A stretch of DNA of 38,220 nucleotides from an uncultured Clostridia bacterium (lineage in GTDB: Bacteria > Bacillota > Clostridia > Oscillospirales > Acutalibacteraceae), in NCBI GenBank assembly GCA_946182865.1, contig CAMHAV010000008.1, positions 1 to 38,220 on the forward strand, given 5' to 3'. The notes under the pieces were generated by a model. It ran no database searches and was not told where the DNA came from. It was given only the letters and a program-made list of their open reading frames with translations. This document shows, in pieces, positions 1-7,747 of the stretch (positions within the stretch are counted from its first letter, which is position 1; each line of letters starts with the position of its first letter). Position numbers and translations under genes: made by a program.

Positions 1-79
1 CCTTAGTGGCAGCAAGGTAAATACAAATGCACTTTTGTCTGCACGCTAACGGCTAACCGCTAACCAAGGAGTGACAGGT

Positions 80-532
80 ATGAAGCAGCATCCCTATATC
101 AGACGATTTTTCATTGTCATCATTGCCATCGGTATCACACTGACCGTGTTGACGATGCTGGCTTTATCACCGATCGGCTGGTTCGTCTATGAGACACAGT
201 ACAAGGAAACCGCGATTTCCACCTATACCTCTCCCGACGGCGTGTATCAACTGACCCTTTTGGAACGCGGCGAACCCACGTTTCCCTACGGCGCGGCGCA
301 CGGCAGATTTGTCCTGCAAAAGGGACGCGACAGGGTGAGCCGCTATGATTGGAACGCGAATTATGACGGCGTTACCCTGTCAAACAGTCTGGAATATTCG
401 CCGCCGGATGTGCAATGGCGGAGCGACAGGGTGACGGTGTGTATTGTCGATACCGAAAAAGGCGACTGGACGTATGATTTATATTACGATGGCAAAGTCG
501 AGGCGACAAACAGTGTCGCAGGCAACGCGTGA
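80..532 (+). CDS. Hypothetical membrane-anchored protein (one N-terminal TM)
   Basis: ORF track 71..532; ATG at 80 preceded by aaggag at good spacing; hydrophobic N-terminus IIAIGITLTVLTMLALSPIGWFVY. Confidence 0.7.
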   Translation: MKQHPYIRRFFIVIIAIGITLTVLTMLALSPIGWFVYETQYKETAISTYTSPDGVYQLTLLERGEPTFPYGAAHGRFVLQKGRDRVSRYDWNANYDGVTLSNSLEYSPPDVQWRSDRVTVCIVDTEKGDWTYDLYYDGKVEATNSVAGNA

Positions 533-614
533 TTTCACCAAGACAAACAAGTCTTTTCAAAATAACGCACAAATTCATACACAAAACATTCAAAAGTCAG
601 ACATGAAAAATGCA

Positions 615-642
615 TTGTATTTCCTTGACTTTGTGATATAAT
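615..642 (+). promoter_or_regulatory. Putative sigma-A promoter TTGTAT-N16-TATAAT upstream of the TVP38-like gene
   Basis: Direct sequence match, 37 bp upstream of ATG 679. Confidence 0.45.
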
Positions 643-678
643 TAACAATAACCAAGAGCCAAAAGGTGGATGTGAAAA

Positions 679-1455
679 ATGGAAGAAATGGAAAGAGTCG
701 GCGTATTGCAGCCGCAGGCGATTGTGGCTTTGCCGGAGGACAAGCCGGTGACACAAGCCTTGAAAGAAAAGGAAGAACAACTGGAAGTAAAACTCGGAGA
801 AAAAATCGAAAAACCGCTCACCCAGTTAAAGGAACGAGCCGAAAAGGTACACGACAACAAGGCGGTGCGCATTCTGACCCATATCACCACCGTCGTGATT
901 CTGGCCGCGCTCGTCATCCTGACGATTCTCGGCTGGCGGAAGGGGATTTTCAACTCCCCCGAAACGCTGCAAGCGTGGATGGCGGGCTTCGGACTGGCGG
1001 CGCCGCTCATCTTCGTGGCGCTGCAGGCGCTGGAAGTGGGCATTCCCGTCATTCCGGGAGGGGTGACGCTGCTGTGCGGCGTGCTGATGTTCGGCCCGTG
1101 GTGGGGCTTCTGGTATAATTACATCGGCATCGCCATCGGTTCGCTGGTCGTGTTCGGGATTTCCCGCAAATACGGCAAGCCGCTGATGTATCGGCTGTTC
1201 TCCGCCGAATCCATCGAAAAATACGAGCATTGGACGGACGATCACGGACGCTTTGCCAAGCTCTTTGCGGTGGCAATCTTCCTTCCCGGCGCTCCCGACG
1301 GACTGATCTGTTACCTCGCGGGCACCACCAAGATGACATGGAAGACCTACTCGCTCATTATCCTGCTGTGCAAGCCCCTCTCCATCGCCCTCTACAGCCT
1401 CGGCCTCTTCTCCCTCTCCAAAGGCATTTCCGCTTTTGGCAGCGGAGTGGCCTGA
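679..1455 (+). CDS. TVP38/TMEM64 (VTT/DedA-like) membrane protein
   Basis: Multi-TM protein with VIPGGVTLLCGVLMFGPWWGFWYNYIGIAIGSLVVFGISRKYG and FLPGAPDGLICYLAGTTKM, typical of the VTT domain; antisense ORFs have no recognisable content. Confidence 0.85.
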   Translation: MEEMERVGVLQPQAIVALPEDKPVTQALKEKEEQLEVKLGEKIEKPLTQLKERAEKVHDNKAVRILTHITTVVILAALVILTILGWRKGIFNSPETLQAWMAGFGLAAPLIFVALQALEVGIPVIPGGVTLLCGVLMFGPWWGFWYNYIGIAIGSLVVFGISRKYGKPLMYRLFSAESIEKYEHWTDDHGRFAKLFAVAIFLPGAPDGLICYLAGTTKMTWKTYSLIILLCKPLSIALYSLGLFSLSKGISAFGSGVA

Positions 1456-1460
1456 TATTA

Positions 1461-1617
1461 TACTAATTGTCGATTGAAAGTAGACAAACGATTTGCGAGG
1501 ATATTTTGTGACCTGCAAGAAAGAGGACGACGGCAGGCTGGCGCTTGCCTAGGACGATGACGCAGCAGGGCGCAAAATAGACCGCAAAGAATGTCTACTT
1601 TTGATTAACAATTAGTA
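1461..1617. repeat. 157-bp palindromic element, copy 1 (MITE-like or structured RNA), TACTAATTGTC...ACAATTAGTA, flanked by TTA/TTA
   Basis: Gapless alignment with 2447..2603 (139/157 identical by hand); complementary ends; direct TTA on both sides. Confidence 0.9.
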
Positions 1618-1647
1618 TTAGTGTGAAATATCGAAAAGATTAGCAAA

Positions 1648-1700
1648 CAAAAGGGCTGTCCCACTGGAATTCATTTCCTTATGGGACTGCCCTTTGTCTG
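1648..1700 (-). terminator. Intrinsic terminator-like hairpin AAAGGGCTGTCCCA...TGGGACTGCCCTTT
   Basis: 14-bp stem with one mismatch, just downstream of the minus-strand CDS ending at 1706. Confidence 0.65.
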
Positions 1701-1705
1701 TAAGA

Positions 1706-2344
1706 TTATACAAAAGACATCTTCTCTCCGTCTACATACAACGTATAATCCTCGTCCATATCGGTGACGAAGCCATAGTAAAACGGTATCGTATCGGGAT
1801 AATTGACAATCTCAAAATTGGTGTTGCGGTTGTCAATCACATTCGCCGCCACATCGGATATATTGCCCTCGGCGCTGTGCGTGACAATGACAAAGCAATC
1901 GTGGGTGCCGGGAACATACAGCCGCTCCGCCATACAGTAACGAAGCGTCGCCACCTCCCGTTTGCGGTTGTAGACGGTTTCCAGCTTCCACCTGCCGTCC
2001 TTCTTCTGAGGCAATACGTGGGTGGTCAGCCGATTGTCTCCCGTCTGCACCACCACCAGCGCACAGTTATTGTATTCGTCGATCTCCATGATCTCGCCGG
2101 TATGGTTGTAGCGGAAGGAGCTTTGCGGCGTGGCAAATCCCATGAGTAAATTTTCCACTGGCAGGAGGCAAAGCACGACCGTCACCGCGAGGAACACCCC
2201 GCCCGACCAGACCCACACGTCGCTGTCGTTTCTGACAAAACGGCGGCGGCGGGAGGTCACATCCTCGCGCGAATAGGTCAGCATCACAAACGCCACCGCC
2301 GCTGCCGCCAGCGCCAATATCACACGTATCGCAGTGTAAAGCAT
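1706..2344 (-). CDS. Hypothetical protein with two N-terminal TM segments
   Basis: Long ORF; hydrophobic segments MLYTAIRVILALAAAAVAFVML and VWSGGVFLAVTVVLCLLPV. Confidence 0.7.
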   Translation of the reverse strand: MLYTAIRVILALAAAAVAFVMLTYSREDVTSRRRRFVRNDSDVWVWSGGVFLAVTVVLCLLPVENLLMGFATPQSSFRYNHTGEIMEIDEYNNCALVVVQTGDNRLTTHVLPQKKDGRWKLETVYNRKREVATLRYCMAERLYVPGTHDCFVIVTHSAEGNISDVAANVIDNRNTNFEIVNYPDTIPFYYGFVTDMDEDYTLYVDGEKMSFV

Positions 2345-2446
2345 TTCAATCTATCTCCCGTCAATGGTTTCCTGCCTCTATTTTACCATTTCAGCGGAGA
2401 CAATGCAAGACGCGCGACCAATTTTATAGAATCAATCTCCTGTTTA

Positions 2447-2603
2447 TACTAATTGTCGATTGAAAGTAGACAAATGATTTGCGAGGATATTTCGTGTCAT
2501 GCGAGGATGACGACAACGGCGGGCTGGCGCCCGCCTAGGAGGAAGACGAAGCAGGGCGCGAAATAGACCGCAAAGCATGTCTACTTTTGATTGACAATTA
2601 GTA
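2447..2603. repeat. 157-bp palindromic element, copy 2
   Basis: Same length as copy 1 with no indels; flanked by TTA (2444-2446) and TTA (2604-2606); abuts the stop codon of the DUF4349 CDS. Confidence 0.9.
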
Positions 2604-3719
2604 TTACTTCTTCTCCGGCGCTTTTGTGTCCTGCGCGGCGGGGGAATCGGAACCCGCCTGCTGCGGCGCGGTATAGGTCGGCGTATAATAGACAGTCGGG
2701 GCAGCAGGGGCGGACGACTTGGGAGCCTTGGGTGCTTTGGGGTGCTTCTTGCGGTATCTGCGGATCAGGAAGAACATCACGCCCGCGATCAGCAGCACAG
2801 GAGACAGCACCACAATGGCGATGATAAGCCACAGCAGCAGCGACCACAGGAAATTGAGCACGCTCAGAAAACCGTTCTTCATGAGCTTGCAGAAATCACC
2901 GAAACTGAGGGAATCCCAGTGGAAATCCTCGATTTCCTCGGCATTCTTGTCGCGCTGACGGATATTCAGATAAACGGTCGAGAGGTCTACACGGGAATCA
3001 TAATATTTCAGTGTGCCCTCCATCGACTCGATCTCGGCGGTCAGGTCGGTGATGTATCGCTGCACCTCCAGCGATTCCTGAATGGTTTTGGCTTCACTCA
3101 GCAGCTTGTAGTAGTTCTTGAGGGCCTCTTTTTTGCTCTCCAGGCGCAGCTTCACGTCATAATATTCGCGGGTCACGTCGTCGGAGGAAATCTCCGATCT
3201 TGTCACCTTGTCGGTCTTTTCGGCAAGGGTGATGAATTCTTCCAGCTTATCGGGCGCAATTTTCAGCGTCGCATTGATATTGAGATATTCATAATCGCCG
3301 TAGCTTTCATAGGATTTGCTCACGTTCTGCTCGCTGCCGCCGTTTTCCTTGGCGAACTTCATCAGCGTCTGGTAGCACTTTTCCGCGTCGTCCGACTCCA
3401 TATCAATATTGGCGGTGCGGATAATCTTATCCTCCATCCGGTCGGCGGATTTGTCGTTCGACTTGGCGCCGGAACGTGAAACATCCTCTACGGCAGCATC
3501 GTCATATTCCTCATAGAATGCTTCATTTTCCGCGGCATTTCCGGCTTCCATCACTTCGGAGTATTCGTTGTACATGTAACCGTCAGCGGAAGATTTCGCC
3601 CCTTCGGCGGAGGATGAAGCCCCGCACGAGACAACGCTCATACACATCAGCAGCGCCGCGGCGACGGCAGCAATACGCCATGTTTTCTTCCTGTTGCTTC
3701 TTTTTTCCGTTTTTTTCAT
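2604..3719 (-). CDS. DUF4349 domain lipoprotein
   Basis: Lipobox-like LLMCMSVVSCGAS; DUF4349 pattern IIRTANIDMESDDAEKCYQTL...YYDVKLRLESKKEALKNYYKLL...; C-terminal TM and Pro-rich tail. Start set at MKKTEKRSNRKK rather than the longer ORF start. Confidence 0.85.
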   Translation of the reverse strand: MKKTEKRSNRKKTWRIAAVAAALLMCMSVVSCGASSSAEGAKSSADGYMYNEYSEVMEAGNAAENEAFYEEYDDAAVEDVSRSGAKSNDKSADRMEDKIIRTANIDMESDDAEKCYQTLMKFAKENGGSEQNVSKSYESYGDYEYLNINATLKIAPDKLEEFITLAEKTDKVTRSEISSDDVTREYYDVKLRLESKKEALKNYYKLLSEAKTIQESLEVQRYITDLTAEIESMEGTLKYYDSRVDLSTVYLNIRQRDKNAEEIEDFHWDSLSFGDFCKLMKNGFLSVLNFLWSLLLWLIIAIVVLSPVLLIAGVMFFLIRRYRKKHPKAPKAPKSSAPAAPTVYYTPTYTAPQQAGSDSPAAQDTKAPEKK

Positions 3720-3928
3720 ATCATACACGCTCCTTTGATTTGTGTAGAATCGCTGGCTTTGATCTGTGTCAAAAGCCTTACATCTATCATAACTCTGTTT
3801 TTTTTGAAAAGGTTGGAAAAAAGGGATGATTTTTATAAAAAAATATGCTATGATAGAGAGTAAGGATATGTTTCCCTTGCGAATCAAACCCGACACCTAT
3901 TATTTCCTTTATAGAAAGCGTGATCTGT

Positions 3929-4201
3929 ATGAATGAAACACTCAACCGACTGCTTATGGCAGCTCTTCACGATGAGAGCATCAAAGCCGCACTTCTCGCG
4001 ACCAAATCCGCCGCCGATCCGTCCGCCGCGTTCTGTGAATGCGCCACCTCACTGGGCTATCCCGTCACGGTGGGGGAGCTCTTCACCATGGGAGAGGAAT
4101 TCAACGCGGCTATGCTGCGCAGCGTCAACGGCGGCGGCGTGGAAGGCCCCGACGGCTGGGACGACGCTTACGGCATGTTTTTCGCGGCTCTGGAAAACTA
4201 A
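3929..4201 (+). CDS. Small Nif11-like leader/RiPP-precursor-like protein with a GGG site and ~20-aa tail
   Basis: MNETLNRLLMAALHDESIKAALLATKSAADPSAAFCECATSLGYPVTVGELFTMGEEFNAAMLRSVNGGG|VEGPDGWDDAYGMFFAALEN resembles the Nif11 layout (helical leader, A..(L)GY.(V)T..EL, then double Gly). Confidence 0.55.
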   Translation: MNETLNRLLMAALHDESIKAALLATKSAADPSAAFCECATSLGYPVTVGELFTMGEEFNAAMLRSVNGGGVEGPDGWDDAYGMFFAALEN

Positions 4202-4209
4202 ACCGTAAT

Positions 4210-4245
4210 GTGAAATGTGAAATGTGAAATGTGAAGTTGTAAAGT
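4210..4245 (+). repeat. Short GTGAAAT heptad tandem repeat after the stop codon
   Basis: tgaaatgtgaaatgtgaaatgtgaagttgtaaagt; related sequence in inverted orientation at 29975..29996. Confidence 0.7.
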
Positions 4246-4323
4246 GTAAAGGTCTGGTGTGTCTCTGCCGGATGGAATCACTCCACGCTTCACTCTTTAC
4301 TCTGTTAAAAAGGGGTTTTCTGA

Positions 4324-5190
4324 TTGGCTTCTCTTTCGGATATCGGAACGATCAAAGACATCATGCAGCGACACGGGTTCGCTTTTTCCAAGGGGCTGGG
4401 GCAGAATTTTCTGATCAATCCCTCGGTCTGCCCGCGTATGGCGGAAATGGGCGGCGCCAATCCCGACGCGGGTATATTGGAAATCGGGCCGGGCATCGGC
4501 GTGCTGACTGCGGAACTCGCCAAACGCGCCAAAAAAGTCGTTGCCGTGGAACTGGACGACCGGCTGCTGCCTGTGCTGGATGAAACGCTGGCGGAATACG
4601 ACAATGTAACCATCATTCACGGAGACGTGATGAAACTCGATTTACGGGCGCTCATCGCGGAACACTTCGCGGATTGCGCCGAGGTCGCGGTATGCGCCAA
4701 CCTGCCGTATTACATCACCTCTCCCGTCATTATGGCGCTGCTGGAGGGCCAACTGCCGGTTCGCTCTGTGACGGTCATGGTGCAGAAAGAAGCGGCCGAC
4801 CGCATCTGCGCTCCACTGGGCAGCCGGGAAAGCGGTGCGCTCACCGTGGCGGTCAACTATTACGCACGGCCGGAGATCCTTTTTAAGGTCAGCCGCGGCA
4901 GCTTCATGCCGCCGCCCAACGTGGATTCGGCCGTCATCCGCATGGTCATCCGTGAGCGGCCGGAATACGACGTGGGAGACGAGTCTGTCTTTTTCCGCGC
5001 GGTCAAGGCGGGCTTTTCCCAGCGCCGCAAGACGCTCTCCAATTCCCTGACCTCGGGCGGTTTTCTCAGCCGTGAACAGGCGCTGGCCGCACTGGAACAG
5101 GCCGACATCCCCCCCAATACCCGCATCGAAGCGCTGGATATGGCGGGCCTGGCAGCGTTGTCCCGCAGTATTTTTCAAATAAAATCATAA
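4324..5190 (+). CDS. rsmA: 16S rRNA dimethyladenosine transferase RsmA/KsgA
   Basis: HGFAFSKGLGQNFLINPSV, ILEIGPGIGVLTAELAKRAKKVVAVELDDRL, CANLPYYITSPVIM, SRGSFMPPPNVDSAVIRM; TTG start after aaaaaggggttttctga. Confidence 0.97.
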   Translation: MASLSDIGTIKDIMQRHGFAFSKGLGQNFLINPSVCPRMAEMGGANPDAGILEIGPGIGVLTAELAKRAKKVVAVELDDRLLPVLDETLAEYDNVTIIHGDVMKLDLRALIAEHFADCAEVAVCANLPYYITSPVIMALLEGQLPVRSVTVMVQKEAADRICAPLGSRESGALTVAVNYYARPEILFKVSRGSFMPPPNVDSAVIRMVIRERPEYDVGDESVFFRAVKAGFSQRRKTLSNSLTSGGFLSREQALAALEQADIPPNTRIEALDMAGLAALSRSIFQIKS

Positions 5191-5292
5191 AAATACTGTA
5201 CAAAATCCAAAAGATATTATATAATAATAGAATGAGTAAAACAACTGGCCGTCAGGCAGTACAGAATCATTTCTTTCGGGAGGTTTGCAAGG

Positions 5293-6144
5293 GTGAACAA
5301 GGAATTTAAAAAAGCGACGTATATGTCTGTCATTGTTATTTTTTTACTGGGCGTCATGGCGCTGGTAGCGGTTTCGGTCGCAAGCTATTTCTCATTTGAT
5401 GAGGTCGTCGTGATGATAGGCGAAATCGTAGCGCTGCTGGCGTTTCTTGGGCTGCTGGTGATGTGTGTTTCCGCCAAAAGTACTTATAATCAGGTGTGTT
5501 CCCGTTTTGCGGAATACATCGTCAACAATCGTAAAAAAGACTCGGACAAGCGCACAAACGACGCTGAACGCATCAAAGAAATTCAGAATATGAAAGCCGC
5601 TGCCGCACAGGAAAAAGAAAGAGCTGTCGCGGCCGCGCTGGAGCAGGGTCGCAGCGAAGGCGCCAAGGCTGCACTGGAGGGTCAGTATTCGTCTGCACAG
5701 CCGTATCAGCAGACAGCGCAGGCTGTTTCTCAGGTACCGCAGCCGCAGGCCGCCCCCACCTATGCGCAACCCCCTGTCATGCAGACTCCGGCGGAGGAAA
5801 TGCTATATAATGAATACGGTGAGCCGGTGATGGTTCGCCGCCGTGTACGCCGCGCGCAGGTTCCCGCCGAGGGCGAAATGCTCTATGACGGTATGGGCAA
5901 CCCCGTTATCCGCCGCAACCAAGGGCTTTGGGAATCAATTGAACCCCGCCGCGAAATCATTGTGAAGCTGGAAACCGCTCCCAACACCACCGCTTTTGTC
6001 ACCAATATCGAAAAGACAGAAGCCTCCGATCCCTCCACCGTCGCCCCTGCCTCCGACAGTTCCGTCTCCGGCAGCTCCGCCTTTGGCAATTATACCTATG
6101 GATATCCTGCCTCCGGCGACACTACCTCCGGCAAGGTGCAATAA
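5293..6144 (+). CDS. Hypothetical membrane protein, two N-terminal TMs plus Gln/Pro-rich cytosolic region
   Basis: GTG start after gggaggtttgcaag; TM segments VIVIFLLGVMALVAVSVASYF and VVMIGEIVALLAFLGLLVMCV. Confidence 0.75.
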   Translation: MNKEFKKATYMSVIVIFLLGVMALVAVSVASYFSFDEVVVMIGEIVALLAFLGLLVMCVSAKSTYNQVCSRFAEYIVNNRKKDSDKRTNDAERIKEIQNMKAAAAQEKERAVAAALEQGRSEGAKAALEGQYSSAQPYQQTAQAVSQVPQPQAAPTYAQPPVMQTPAEEMLYNEYGEPVMVRRRVRRAQVPAEGEMLYDGMGNPVIRRNQGLWESIEPRREIIVKLETAPNTTAFVTNIEKTEASDPSTVAPASDSSVSGSSAFGNYTYGYPASGDTTSGKVQ

Positions 6145-6164
6145 TTCTCTTGGTACAAAATATC

Positions 6165-6216
6165 AAACATGGGCAGTCCGCGCCGTTCGGGCGCGAGACT
6201 GCCCATGTTTTTTTAA
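6165..6216 (+). terminator. Intrinsic terminator
   Basis: CATGGGCAGTCCGCGCC-gttc-GGGCGCGAGACTGCCCATG followed by TTTTTTT. Confidence 0.9.
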
Positions 6217-6315
6217 TTTTTTGTTTCTTTTTTAAAAGCGGGGTATCAATCAAAAAATCTCCGACATACTATAATTATTAATACCATTCATTTTCCGTCG
6301 GGGAGGTAATAAAAT

Positions 6316-6453
6316 ATGCATGGATTCCTTTTAATTATGATAGGCCTTTTTATCGGGGGACTGACCGGCGTAGCGACCATGTGTCTCATGCAGGTGACCA
6401 AATGCGATCACTGCCCCCGTGGGAAGCCTCCTGTCAACTGGGACGAGAAGTGA
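6316..6453 (+). CDS. Small (45 aa) DUF3789-like membrane protein
   Basis: Read directly: MHGFLLIMIGLFIGGLTGVATMCLMQVTKCDHCPRGKPPVNWDEK*; SD ggggaggtaataaaat; too short for the ORF track. Confidence 0.7.
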   Translation: MHGFLLIMIGLFIGGLTGVATMCLMQVTKCDHCPRGKPPVNWDEK

Positions 6454-7045
6454 TGCGAATGCCGACTTCGCCTGCCGTTTCCGCCGCCTGTGCATAATCC
6501 GCCAAATGTGCTGCTCCCAGCACATAGCTGTCACTGTCGATGTCAATGCCGTACACCGTGATTCCCGACTGCCCCGCGTATTCGTTGAACTGCGCCACCC
6601 AGTCGGGAATGTTTTTCTCCCGGACAAACGACAGGTTTTTCAGAGAAAAGACAATGCCGTTGTTCCTGATAATCTCTTCCAGTGCCGACCGGAATTCCTC
6701 CGCGTCGTCCTTCCAGTCCAGTTCACAAAGATAATCCGCCTCTATGGCAGCGTCCACCGCCGCGATCAATTGCAGCCACGGCGCCGCTTCCTCGTTGTAT
6801 TCCAGACCGCGTTCATCATAGGCTTCTTCATGCGCTTCACAATAGGCCTTGGTATCCGCAAGGCACTCCGTCATCTTTGCCTCTACCGCCTTGTCTCCAT
6901 GGCAGAGAACCGAGAAACTAAACAGCAACGCTTCTCCAAACGTCTTGGGACTTTCGGGTTCTTCCGGCGCGGGGACGCTATCCAAATGAAACAAATCAAT
7001 CAGCCGCATTTTATCATCACTTTCCCATGCTTGTTTTTTCTTCAT
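6434..7045 (-). CDS. Hypothetical acidic cytosolic protein
   Basis: ORF track; start set at MKKKQAWES (MRLIDLF at 7009 also possible); convergent 20-bp overlap with the DUF3789-like ORF. Confidence 0.65.
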   Translation of the reverse strand: MKKKQAWESDDKMRLIDLFHLDSVPAPEEPESPKTFGEALLFSFSVLCHGDKAVEAKMTECLADTKAYCEAHEEAYDERGLEYNEEAAPWLQLIAAVDAAIEADYLCELDWKDDAEEFRSALEEIIRNNGIVFSLKNLSFVREKNIPDWVAQFNEYAGQSGITVYGIDIDSDSYVLGAAHLADYAQAAETAGEVGIRITSRPS

Positions 7046-7092
7046 TTTAGCACAATTCCCCGTGAAACGCAAGACAGGATTCGACAAACAAC

Positions 7093-7131
7093 AAAAAATC
7101 CCCGCGTCCGTTAAGACATAGGGATTTTTTT
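7093..7131 (-). terminator. Terminator-like hairpin AAAAAATCCC...GGGATTTTTT downstream of spoVAE
   Basis: Complementary arms with A/T runs on both sides. Confidence 0.6.
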
Positions 7132-7176
7132 GATGGATGCCCGAAGAAAAAACGCGTCTGCGGAGACAGGAACCGT

Positions 7177-7548
7177 CTACGTCTTTTCATGGGGTTTAGC
7201 GACCAGCGCACAGGCATATCCGAAAAGAATTGCCGCCGCCACGCCGCCTGCCGTTCGGGAAATGCCGCCCGTAAACGCGCCCAGCAATCCCTGTTCTTTC
7301 ACGCCTTCACGCACACCCTCCGCGAGAGAATGGCCGAATCCGGTCAACGGCACGGTGGCGCCTGCTCCCGCGAAATCCGCCAGCGGCTTGTAAAGCCCCA
7401 GCGCACTGAGAAGCACACCCGCCGTCACAAAGCTCACAAGAATTCTGCCGGGGGTAAAATTGGTCTTGTCAATCAATAGCTGTCCGACGACGCAAAACAG
7501 CCCGCCTACTACGAATACTTTGGCGTATTCCCACAATACATCTGTCAT
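7177..7548 (-). CDS. spoVAE: Stage V sporulation protein AE (SpoVAE family)
   Basis: AKVFVVGGLFCVVGQLLIDKTNFTPGRILVSFVTAGVLLSALGLYKPLADFAGAGATVPLTGFGHSLAEGVREGVKEQGLLGAFTGGI is characteristic. Confidence 0.92.
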   Translation of the reverse strand: MTDVLWEYAKVFVVGGLFCVVGQLLIDKTNFTPGRILVSFVTAGVLLSALGLYKPLADFAGAGATVPLTGFGHSLAEGVREGVKEQGLLGAFTGGISRTAGGVAAAILFGYACALVAKPHEKT

Positions 7549-7605
7549 TTCTTACATAGTCCCTTTCTGTTGTTGGATTGGCTCTGCCTCCTGACAAAAT
7601 TAGTA

Positions 7606-7623
7606 TTGGCAGACACCTGCCAA
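7606..7623. promoter_or_regulatory. Perfect palindrome TTGGCAG-ACAC-CTGCCAA between spoVAE and the TIR gene
   Basis: 7-bp arms, 4-bp loop, in a divergent intergenic region. Confidence 0.4.
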
Positions 7624-7679
7624 AAAATACAGCGGTGATACAAAATTGTAAACTGTTATTCAACATTTGTCCAATTCAC

Positions 7680-7708
7680 TTGCACCTTTGCGGGAATTAT
7701 TATATAAT
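7680..7708 (+). promoter_or_regulatory. Putative sigma-A promoter TTGCAC-N17-TATAAT for the TIR gene
   Basis: Direct sequence match, 39 bp upstream of ATG 7748. Confidence 0.55.
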
Positions 7709-7747
7709 ATAATAGTTGTAATTCGTATTGCAGAGGTGTTTTTGATC

